Assembly: GCA_032164245.1 (NCBI GenBank)
Contig: JAVMKO010000003.1
Coordinates: 62,628,390 to 62,692,389, forward strand
Length of the DNA: 64,000 nt
Direction of reading: 5' to 3'
DNA from: Sternotherus odoratus
Taxonomy: Eukaryota; Chordata; Testudines; Kinosternidae
Part shown: piece by piece, positions 35,401 to 45,822 of the stretch
How positions within the stretch are numbered: the first letter of the stretch is position 1
Layout of the letters: each line of letters starts with the position of its first letter
Notes under the pieces: generated by a model
The model's database searches: none
The model's input: only the letters and a program-made list of their open reading frames with translations
What the model was told of the DNA's origin: nothing
Translations under genes and position numbers: made by a program

Positions 35401-36897
35401 TTAATGGTTTGCAGATAGTTAATAAATTGCATAAATTACCTCCTCCTCATTTTCACATGCTAAATTGCATTAAAATCATCTGAAATAAAGCAAGATTAAG
35501 ATTTTCAAAGGTGCTTAATGTATTTGGATGCTCAATTTGCATTAATTTTAATGGGAATTTGGGCCTCCATGTTATAGCAGTATTGAAAATATCAACCATA
35601 TAATCTCCCAGCATTACATTTCCATGGAAGCAATTGATATGGTTATCACAGAGATGTATGTGCATGTTGGTGAACCACCTGCTGCTCCATTTATTATGTC
35701 TTAAATCATGATCCGAGGCATGGAAAAAATTGAGATCTCCTATCATACTCAGTTCTAGATATACATGTGGAAACCAAGAGCTTGTGTGAATGCACAAACA
35801 GCTATATATTTAGTCACGCTTACAAATACTTGCTTTGTGCATACACATCCAAGAGTGCAGAGGTACAGTAGGAACTCAGCTGGGTATTCAAAAAAGGGCA
35901 AGTAGCCAATCAAAAATATTCAAGTCCTGTTTTTATGTTTGTGGATTATTGGACAAGATTAATGTATTAGGACTTTTGAATCAAGGCAACAAGTTGTAAA
36001 CAATGAGTAAAGAAATGCTCGTTTGGTGTAATAGACACAGAATTGTGTAGTTTATGTGTCCTTTTCATAACATTCCATCTAGAACAGAAAACCCAGGAAA
36101 ACCAAAGAGGCTGAAGGTTGTCTTTTATATACTGAATTGAAAGTTGCTTCTCTGACACCACATTGGACCTGACCTTGTATCCATCAAATCTATGTCAAAT
36201 ACTGGATCAGGCCTTCTGAAAATATTTTTACATAACTTTAAAGAGACACCCATCATCTACATTCAAAGGAAGAGAGATTTTATAAGAGGGTTTTTTTACT
36301 GAAGACAATTAATGCTGAATTTTCAAAAGGGTCTTAAACCAGTCTCCATATTTTTATGCACACATGTAAGCCTGAAGATACCTCATCTCCCGCACCCTGA
36401 GTTTATGTAACCCATTGGAGAGTATGAGTTACAAATCTTCCCACCCAGGTCTCCCAAGCTTATCCGCAGTGGCTATGAGTTGTTACAGTTCTTAGCTATA
36501 AAGTCTTGGCTCGCTACCTCAAATTGTAGCTTCTCATATTTTTACCTCTTTTAATCCCAAGAGGGTGGGTATCACATTTTAACTAACAATCGCAACAAAG
36601 TTGTGCACATACTTTTAGAAAATATGGGATGTAGTGTCTGAAAAAACATTCTGACAACATGAATGGGACATTCTTATCCACAAGAAAACATCTGCTCTGG
36701 AGAACAAATGGTCACTCGCTTTACCTTTCGCGGTTATCTTTCCTCCATGGCTGCTTATTCAGAACAATGTCCTCTAGAGAGGTTCAGAAGTTGAATTGAG
36801 TTTCTTTAGAACCACAGGACCTTTCTTGGCCATTACTCTTCTTAGACACTTATTTTGTGTGCCTGCTCCTTTCAGCTTCATTTTTTCTCTAAGCATG
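35401..36897. other. Unannotated sequence with repeat scraps
   Basis: 35490-35580 ('gattttcaaaggtgcttaat', 'ttaatgggaatttgggcc') resembles an arm of a common amniote repeat. 35755-35880 is the second member of the repeat pair with 33640-33790. No gene is visible. Minus-strand frames at 35453-35797 and 35967-36161 have no domain. Confidence 0.4.
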
Positions 36898-37113
36898 AAA
36901 GAGGAAGACTTCCCATTAAGTCCAATACTGGACCAAGTTATATTTTCTATTCTTCTTGTCTTTTTGTGTTATTCTGGAGGGCATTTCAGGCAGTCTGCAG
37001 CTAACAGCATGGTTTTGTGATGGGACTGTTTGATGGTACAAAGTACAAACTGTTTATGTACATCTATTATTACTTCCCTTTTGGCAACACAGTTGACTTT
37101 AGATTGGGGGAGG
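36898..37113 (+). repeat. Dispersed duplication, copy 1 (216 bp)
   Basis: Runs from 'aaagaggaagacttcccatt' to 'gattgggggagg' and matches 38351-38565 base for base except for scattered substitutions and small gaps (about nine in ten bases by eye). Its flanks do not match those of copy 2. It overlaps a 74-residue frame (36796-37020) with no recognised domain. Confidence 0.9.
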
Positions 37114-37704
37114 CTTTTATTTTAGATGCTGTCTATGCCTACTCACAATTTACTGAAATCTTGGTTTAGATTTTTTTGTTGTTGATATCAAACTGTTTTC
37201 CTTCTCTCTTACCCAATGGATATAAATAATGACAATTTTAAAGATATATATTCAAATATTGTACCCACAGCATCTAAACAGAATACATTGTATGAAACAA
37301 AGTACCATAAAATAGGACTTTGTCTGATCACCAGTTGATAAGAATCTCAATAGTGCCATTGAAAGTCATTCAAAAACTTGCCTGAACAAGTGTATGTTAT
37401 TATTACCACAAGCTTTTACAAAAGTGCTCATTACTGCAGTTGGGGGTTGCATTTTATCCAGTTTAGATCAGAATTTGTCAATATCATTGAAAGATCAAAG
37501 AGTAGAGTTTTTAATCTAAATGGAAGATTTTGCTACGTAATTCCCACTAATTTCAATAGCAATTGTGTGGCAGAGTCCACTACTAGGCTTTGGAAACTCA
37601 GACCATATTATCTCTGTAGTTAGGGTTTCTGGGCTCCATTATAAAGCTGACTTTCAATCTCCTGATACGGCACCACCAGATAGAAAGCCATCTTTCTTAA
37701 TTAA
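37114..37704. other. Unannotated AT-rich sequence
   Basis: Nothing recognised. Confidence 0.35.
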
Positions 37705-39031
37705 GGCCCAGATTCACAAAAGGACTTAAGCATTGAACTAAATTTTGGTGCCTGTAAAAATAAAATAAGCACAGGAATATACAATCCACAAAGCCTGAAT
37801 AGGTGCCTAAGCTCCATGTACAATGAATGGGGAGAAGTAGAAACCTAAGAATAGGGTCCACAAAGCTAGCATTCTAGAAGGAAAACTGCCTAAGCTAGCC
37901 AATGAGAGATGCCTACCGGAGAGTTGTATCGTAGGCTCAGCCCTCTCATGGAGATTGGCATCTAAATCCAAGATGCAGTGAGGTATCTATCTGTGTTAGC
38001 AACCTACCACCAGGAACCCCTCTCTTAGACTTAGGTGTCAAAGCTGATTCTTGTGTGTCTGGTGCTTGCCTTTTTCCACACAAAATGGACAGAGGAGGTA
38101 GAGGTGCTTACCTTATAACTTTTAGCCCAGTGGTTACAGGATTCATATGGGACTTGGGTTCCACTCCTCCCTTTACCTTGTGGTGCAAAATAATTTGAAC
38201 AGGGATCTCTCACCTCTCTCAGGAGAGTGCTCTAACCCCTGAGCTATGGGATATTTTGATAGGGATATAGTCTCTCCTCTTGAAGCTGTTTCACTTTTTG
38301 GAAATACTTAAAAGAGTAATTGAGCCAGAGAAAGAGAGAGAGTGCCATTGAAAGAGGAAGACTTCCCATTAAGTCCAATACTGGACCAAGTTATATCTTC
38401 TATTCCTTTGTCTTTGTGTGATATACTGGAGGGCATTTCAGGCAGTCTGCAGCTAATAGCCTGGTTTTGTGATGGGACTGTTCAAAAATACAAAGTAGAA
38501 ACTGTTCCTGTACATTTATTATTATTTCCCTTTCAGCAACACAGTTGAGTTTAGACTGGGGGAGGTAGTCCAACAGTTAAGACACCCACCTAGCAAGTGA
38601 GATACCCACGGTCCAGAGCCAGTGACTATTTTAAATTATGTATATAAAGTGTAACAACTTCAACAGGAGGGAGCTGCTATCATCATCTCTTCCTCCTCCA
38701 GACAGGTTTTGAATGGGAACTGACCCCCCGGGAGATGGGCTCTGAACACACCTACTAGATCAGTCCCAGTAGGTGACATAGGTGCTCCTTGACCTGCCTT
38801 CCCCGGTTCATGAATCACACTGGAGCTTAAGCAGGAGATATTCATTTGGATGCCTAGAATGAGGCTGAAGAATGCATTCCCTGAGGAAAAACATAGGCAC
38901 CAAGGGAATATAGATGATCAGTGAGTCTAGGAATCTACGGGGTTAAGCCACAGTTGAGGGGGACTTTTGTGGATTAGAGTGGTGTATAAAACTGGGACTA
39001 ATGTGCCTAAATACCTTTGTGGTTCTGGGCC
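37705..39031. mobile_element. Long Harbinger-like non-autonomous element (1327 bp)
   Basis: Inverted ends GGCCCAGATTCACAAA and TTTGTGGTTCTGGGCC (13 of 16 match) are flanked by TAA on both sides (37702-37704 and 39032-39034), a PIF/Harbinger-type target. Inside, 38123-38160 ('agcccagtggttacaggatt') and 38190-38255 ('gctctaacccctgagctatg') form a broad tRNA-like inverted pair. The element also holds copy 2 of the 215-bp duplication. It has no transposase. The class assignment is inference. Confidence 0.65.
38351..38565 (+). repeat. Dispersed duplication, copy 2 (215 bp)
   Basis: The same orientation as 36898-37113, offset 1453 bp, located inside the long Harbinger-like element. The junctions are abrupt ('gccattg|aaagagg' and 'ggggagg|tagtcc'). 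Either the element acquired local DNA, or a piece of the element was copied back out. Confidence 0.9.
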
Positions 39032-39331
39032 TAACTCCCTAGAAATTCCTCTTATGCCAACCCCAAATGGCACAGAGATGAAATAGAAGTTCATTCCTCT
39101 AGCCCTTCCTGCAGAGAAGGATACTCATGGAAAGGGGTGTGGACAGGGCTCCTCTGTACTCCAGCTGGCCCTTGTTCAAAAAATTTCACCCAGGTCTAAG
39201 AGAGCTTAAAATTTGGGAAAACAAACCAAAACAAACCCACTGAGATTAAAAATTGAAAGCAATTGGGAATGGATATCTACTGGATATACTATGCTTATTC
39301 AGGTAATTGAACACCCCACACCCCATCACAA

Positions 39332-39383
39332 CTATATTATAACAAGAATCAGAGAGGTAGCCGTGTTACCTATATTATAACAA
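39332..39383 (+). mobile_element. 24-bp repeat-family C insertion with 14-bp target duplication
   Basis: CTATATTATAACAA occurs at 39332-39345 and again exactly at 39370-39383. Between them lie only 24 bases, gaatcagagaggtagccgtg and then ttac, which match the beginning of repeat family C. This is the signature of an extremely truncated retrotransposition event, or of an insertion later reduced by deletion. Confidence 0.75.
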
Positions 39384-42300
39384 TAACTAATGGATAGACG
39401 TACTGTTCCAAACTTTTGAACTATGTCCAAGTAAAAATCCTCTGCTGCATGTGACAGATACATTTCATTGATTTTAAAAGAATTTTACACAGGACTCTGG
39501 TAACACAGCAGGTGCAGGGGAGGACCAGGGTAAAAGCATCAATGAGCTTGTGTCATATACTCCCCACCCTTCCAGGCCTAAATTATCTACTCAGCTGGTG
39601 GAGAATAAATCATTAGACCTTAACATTCAGTAATCAGTGGTTAGGACAATGAAGTTACCTTTCATCAGCATCAAAAAAATAAAGCCGGGGGGAGGGGCAT
39701 ATTTTAATAAGTCTTTTCCCTGTAAGCACTGTATGACTGGAAATTTACATTTCAATTCTGAATAAGGCATCAGTTATTTTCCTCAAGGACATGCTATCTA
39801 CCAAGAGCTTCTAACATTGTACCTCCTTTTTTACATACTCTGATCACAGGTATTAAAACTAACCTTACTACCCATAAGGTCAAGCTCATTTCAGAGACTT
39901 CTGACAGTTCTTAGTGGGTCTAAAAGATTAGAATCTCCCATTTGCTTCTCAAAAAAGAGAAAAGTTGTCGATTGAGGAGTCTTTCAATGGCATTTCCCAC
40001 ACACAGGAAGGACATTTTTAAAAAAATAACATTAGTGAGATCTTCCTTAAATATGTCTTCTCATTCTAGTTGCCTAGTGGGAAATGAGGACTGACCTAGA
40101 ATGTCCATTGAGATTTTATTCATCCATATTCGATATATCTGCTGTTTTTACTATATTTTCTGTAATGAGGTAGCACATGATGACTCCCAGATAACATCTG
40201 TAATGTTAGGATTGATACACTTCATGAGTCAGAACTACATAAAGTTCCATTGTTTCTAATGGTGCCAACCATGTATGACCTTGATGGATATAGATAACTA
40301 TAAAAGAAATGGCTTGGTATGGCTTCCTCTCATGGGAAGATCACAACTCCAAGCCACAGCAGAGGGGAATAATGAGGACTAGAAGAGAGGCTAAGGGCTA
40401 AAATCAGAGTTGATGTGAATAGGTTTTCACTTACAAACCCACTTAATCAAGTGTAACTTTCACAAAGAAGGTTGGATTCTGAAAGCCATGCTCATATTGA
40501 GTAGAAACTCACTCCATGAGAAGTCTCGTTGGTTTCACTGGGACCTCTTGGAGAGTAAGGCACTACACAATGTGAGGCAGGGTTTAAGGATCTTGCATTG
40601 AGATAACAGTGTGGCAGAAAGTAGTAGAGAGGAAAAAGTAAACGCAGAAAGGGTTAAAGAAAATATAGTAGAAAGTGTGAGTGTGCGGGGGGGGGGGGGG
40701 ATAGACTTTTACACCTTCCTGTTAATTGCTGGTTTGGTCCTACTAACCCCCATAGCATGCAAGTTACATGAATTACATTGTTCTACATCACACTTTTATT
40801 TTACCCTAATTTTATAATTTTCTGCAAGTCTGATGGCTATTTATCCTCAGTAACTGCATTTTAAATATATATTACAGTTCTGTTTTATTAAAGTTGTATA
40901 TTTCAATGCATTCAGTAGCAGAGCATTTAAGCAAAAATGCCCTGAGGAGACAAGTTGTGCATAGTCAAGCTCAGTATATTTTTCTTCTCATGATAACTTT
41001 ATTTCAGGAATCATAAATTATTTTCAATTTAAAGATACTAACATGATTAAAAACTATATTTGATTATAATTTTTGTTTATGGGTTCCTTAGATAATAAGT
41101 TGTGTTGATTACTAGTTTAAAACTTTCTTATTCTATAAATAGTCATTACCTCAGGGGAGTGAATAGTTAGGGAAATTGATAACTATAACTGAAATGGTGT
41201 GTTTATCTACTTTTGATGAATTTTAATGAATTTTTCATTAGCCTATATCTTATGTCCCACTTCAGAGAACTAAGTCAGATTTCTTGTATTTAATTATAAG
41301 GGGTCCTAATTTGAACTTCAGGAAACCATTTGCCCCTTTTGACAACACACCTTATGAGTGTACCATATTGAGGCTGGCTCTTTACCTTCAGTCCAATGCT
41401 TCTCTTTACTGAGCCTGTGACGAGGACCAAGACTAAAACAGTGTGTTGCAAATCATGAACCTCACTGCTGAGGCAGTAAAGGTAGCAAGTAGCTGAGCTC
41501 AAATTTCAGAAATCCCAAACACTGGAGACAAATGTGCATAGGCTAACAGCTGTGCATATAGAGTTGGTCCTTTTTTTTTAATATAACCAAAAGGAATTTC
41601 AGAAATGTGAGATTTTGTATGAGAGCTCGACAAAAAAAATCAAACACACAGTTTACTCCATGCTATCTCACCACTCAGTTTGTTTAGCATTGTAAAATCA
41701 GATAATCTGGTCCATAGCTTCCTGTGCACAGTCAGGAAGAAGGCCACATACATATGGTGAATAAAAAGAAAGATTCCACAACGGGTAGACTAGATAAGCC
41801 CTTGTTACAAGTGGATTGATGAATGCTAAGGTCTGCCTAAACCCCAGCCATGGAACTGCCTAAAATCCAGCTTTACATAGAAACATAGTAGCACTCTTTG
41901 AGATGTGGGTTTGAGACAGCTGTACTTATCTAACAGACACTGACTGGAGAAAGATGAATCCAGAGTTGACTTAGCTCCAATGAGTGCTGAAACCTAACCT
42001 CTGTCATCAGAGAAAAATGAAATGCTTCTCAGGATTCTATCAAGAGAAGTGCCTTCTGGTGGTATGAACCTTCTGTGAGTTAGGCTCAAAACATGCTTGT
42101 GTGTGTTTTCAGAACCTATTTAATGTAGTTCAGGTGTAGCTGCTCTTTTACCACCAAGGAGTGGCATGGTCTTCAAAGGAATTTGTGATAAACAAGAGCT
42201 GTAAATTCTTCGGTGTGACATTTCAATGACATCATCCCCAAGAGGTATATTCTTAGGCAACAGCTGTGAACAGAATGGCACAGCTCCTGGCATTGCTTAT

Positions 42301-42631
42301 GAGTAGTACAGGTGATTTTGATCACTGCGGTTATTTTATTTCCTAATGAAGCAAATTCAAGAACAGGTTCAGCTGCGGACATGTGCACATCGCACAGTGG
42401 ATGTTAATCTCCACTAATCTGCTGGATGCTCTGGTATTTCAACAGATTGACCCCAGTTTTATGATAAACTATACACAGCCATTAAGACAGTGACAGTGTC
42501 ACCCCTCCTATTGTTCAGAGTGGAAGGGTAGTCTATTGCAAACATGAAACTAAGATCTGGGTTCAAGTCCTTGCTGATATGAGAATAAATACATTAAAGA
42601 TTGTGTCACACCCATCGAGGAGGCTTTGGAA
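39384..42631. other. Unannotated sequence
   Basis: AT-rich. A fragment at 40450-40590 ('gattctgaaagccatgctca' ... 'ggtttcactgggacctc') vaguely resembles a palindromic amniote repeat. A run of 14 G occurs at 40687-40700. No exon, RNA gene or clear mobile element. Confidence 0.4.
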
Positions 42632-43731
42632 CAGGGGTTGGCATCCTACGGCACGCACATTTTTCATGGCATGCTGCTGTTTTTTCATGGCATGCTGCTG
42701 GTCCCAGCTGCCGGCCCCGCTCAGCCCTCTGCCAGCCTGGGTGAGTGGAACCCCAAGCCGGCAGTGGGCTGAGCAGGACTGCTGGCTGGGATCACGGCTG
42801 GCAGGAGCTGGCGGACGGAACCCCAGACTGGCAGCGGGCTGAGCCACTCAGCCCACTGCCAGTCTGGGGTCCCGGCTGCCGGCCCCACTCAGCCCACTGC
42901 CAGTGTGGGGGAACAGAATCTCCGACCAGCAGCGGCTGAGTGGTGCCAGCGGCTGGGACCCCAGACTGGCAGTGGACTGAGCCACTCAGCCCACCACCAG
43001 CCTGCTGCTGGCTGAGTGAATGGAACTGCAGGCTGGCAGCAGGCTGAGCAGGGCCAGCGGCAGCCTTAGCAGCTCAACCTGCTGCTGGTCTGGAGTCCCA
43101 GATGCTGGCCTCGCTCAACCCACTGCCGGTCTGGAGTCCCAGATGCTGGCTCCGCTCAGCCCACTGCAGGTCTGGGTGAGCAGAACCCCAGGCTGGCAGT
43201 GGGCAGAGTGGAGCCGGCAGCTGGTATCCCAAACCAGCAGTGGGCTGAGCCACTCAAGCCGCTGCCAGCTCCATTCATCTCACTGCTGGCTGAGTGCATG
43301 GAACCCCAGGTTGACAGCAGGCTGAGCAGGTCCTGCGGCCGGGACCCTGGCTGGCAAGGGGCCGGTGACTGGAACTCCAGACCAGCAGTGGGCTGAGCGG
43401 GGCTGGTGGCTGGAACCCAAGACAAGGATCCCAGACAAGGAACCCCAGACAAGGATCTCGTTAAAGGTTTAAGATTAGCAGCCGTGTTAGTCTGTACCGT
43501 AAATAAAATTTTATTAAATTGATAAGATCTGCATTTTAATTTTATTTTAAATTAAACTTCTTAAATATTTTAAAACCATATTTACTTTAAATACAACAAT
43601 AGTTTATTTATATAATATAGAGAGAGAGAGCTTCTAAAAACATTAAAATGTATTACTGGCATGGGAAACCTTAAATTACAGTGAATAAATGAAGACTTGG
43701 CACACTACTTCTGAAAGGTTGCCGACCCCTG
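42632..43731. mobile_element. Non-autonomous hAT element (1100 bp)
   Basis: The ends CAGGGGTTGGCATCCT and AGGTTGCCGACCCCTG are inverted (14 of 16 match). Flanking octamers CTTTGGAA (42624-42631) and CTGTAGAA (43732-43739) agree at 6 of 8 positions. The middle (42700-43430) is a degenerate GC-rich array built on 'ggctgagc', 'ccactgccag' and 'tggggtcccggctgccgg' words in both orientations. The right part is AT-rich. A scrap of family C (43468-43499, 'cagccgtgttagtctgtacc') sits inside. Open frames across the array are not genes. Confidence 0.88.
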
Positions 43732-43919
43732 CTGTAGAAGTACCTAAGGTAGCCTTTTAGTATCAAGAGTTTGAGTACGTATACCTCATGATTACTGTGT
43801 TTCTGCTCTGGAGATGCATAGAGCAGTATAGTGTGCATAAATTCTCTCATAGTGGAGAGATGTTTAAGTTTGCTACTTTGTTAATGTCAAGGACAGGGGT
43901 TTTTCAGTATTATCTACAT

Positions 43920-45685
43920 TGCTGATTTCAAAAAGGTTTTGTTTACCTTGAGTATGAGTGATCATGACTTGATCACATTTATAATGTGAAAGCAGAATAA
44001 ATATATATATTTGGTGCATTAATAGAGCCAATTTAACAAAACTTAGAACAATTATGAGCTAAATTTGTGGGGAACAATTTACAAACACCTTAATAGATAC
44101 CCAAAGAGCCACAGTACCAAAACTGAGGTAAGAAGGCTATGTTGTTTAAAACTGACCTGGTTTAGATGGGAAACGAAGGCAGTTTAAACACACACATAAG
44201 GTGATTATATAAGGCGAATAAAAGGGACTTTGACAACAATGAATAAAAATCAGAAGTTAGGACTTGCAAAAAATTGATAAGGGAAGGGAAGGAACACTAG
44301 GAGAAATTTATGGCCGGCAGGGTTAAGGACTATAAGAAGGAGTATTTTTATTTTTATGTTTTTAATAATAGGAAGAGAATCCTGACAGCAGTATTGGTCC
44401 ATTGCTAGATGGAAATGGTAGAATCATAAATAATAATGTAAAATAGGCAGAAGTGTTTAATAAATATTTGTGTTCTGCATTTGGGGGAAAGCAGATGATA
44501 CATTTTTATCATATGGTGGTAACACTCTTTCCCTTCTACTTGTATCTTTGGACAATATTAAACATAAGCTACTAAAATTATATATTTTATATCAGCAGTT
44601 CTAGATAACTTGATTCAAGAGTTTTAAAAGAGCTGGCTGTGGAGCTTTTTAGCCTGTTAATGTTCATTTTCAATAAGTCTTGGAGCAGTGGGGAAGTTCC
44701 ATAAGAGTGGGAGAAAAATAATGATCTATCAATATTTAAAAAGGGTAAAGAGGATGACCTGGATAATTATAGGCTTGTCATCTGACAGTGATCCCTAGCA
44801 AGATAACGGAGCTGATGATACAGGACTCAATAAAGCATTAGCGGAGGGTAATGTAATTAATAAAAAATCAACATAATTTTATAGAAAATAGATGCTGTCA
44901 AATTAACTGGATATATATATTTTTTATGAGATTACAGGTTTGGTTGATAAAGGTAATAGTGTTCATGTAATATACTTAGACTTCTCTAAAGTAGTTGACT
45001 TGGAACCGCAAGGCATTTTCATTACAAAAACTAGAACAATATAAAAATAATATGGCATACATTAAATTGATTAAGAATTGGCTAGCTAATAATTCTCAAA
45101 ATGTAGTTACAAACAGCGTATCACCAAGCTTATATGTTTCCAGTGAGACCATGCAGGAATCCATTCTTGGCACTAAGCTATTTAACATTTTTACCAGTGA
45201 CCTGGAGGAAACATATAATCATCACTGATAAAGTCCGCAGGTTACTCAAAAACAGAGAGTGATTCAGAGCAATCTATATCATTTGATAAACTGGGTGCAA
45301 GCAAAATATATACTATTTAACACAGCTAAATATAAATGTAAATCAAAACAAAATTTAGGACATATTTACAAGATGGGGGATTCTATTCTGGGAAGTAGTG
45401 ACCCCAAAATAAAAAAAACCTTTTAGGGTGATGGTGGATGATCAGTTGAACATGAGTTCCTAGTGGGATACTATGGCCAAAAGAGCTAATGTGATGCCTA
45501 AACAAAGGAATTCTGAGTAGGAGCAGAGATTATTTTACACCCATATTTGGCACTTGTGTGACAATTGTTGGAATATTGTGTCCACAATTCTGATGCTTAC
45601 AATTCAAGAAGGATGATTAAAAATTGGAGAGGGTTCAGAAAAGAGACACAATAATAATTACAGGATTAGAACATATACCTTATAG
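43920..45685 (+). mobile_element. CR1/L3-type LINE, internal ORF2 segment
   Basis: A decayed sense copy covering the end of the endonuclease domain through most of the reverse transcriptase. MSDHDLI at 43954 keeps the SDH motif that closes APE-type endonucleases. A 77-residue frame at 44995-45228 contains IKNWLANNSQNVVTNSVS and LFNIFTSDLEE of the RT palm. The catalytic FADD box is read as SAGY at about 45234 and is lost. Many stops and frameshifts occur. The copy lacks the 3' tail because it runs into the hAT fragment at 45686. Confidence 0.82.
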
Positions 45686-45822
45686 CAGTGGTTTTCACAC
45701 TTTTTGTCTGGCAACCCAGTTGAAGAAAATTGTTAATGCCCATGACCCAATAGAACTGGGGTGAGGGGTTTAGGGTATGGGAGGGGCTCACGGCTGGGGC
45801 AGAGGGTTGGAGTGAGGGCATT
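45686..45822 (+). mobile_element. hAT-like 5' fragment
   Basis: CAGTGGTTTTCACACTTTTT opens a hAT end, followed by 'tctggcaacccagttgaaga' and a G-rich stretch ('gaggggtttagggtatggga'). The right end is missing. It interrupts or truncates the CR1 copy. Confidence 0.65.

Noticed and set aside
38118..38265. A tRNA gene or tRNA pair
   Set aside because: The two arms are imperfect inverted copies with tRNA-like words, but no cloverleaf with a proper anticodon arm and acceptor stem is seen. They form part of a larger non-autonomous element.
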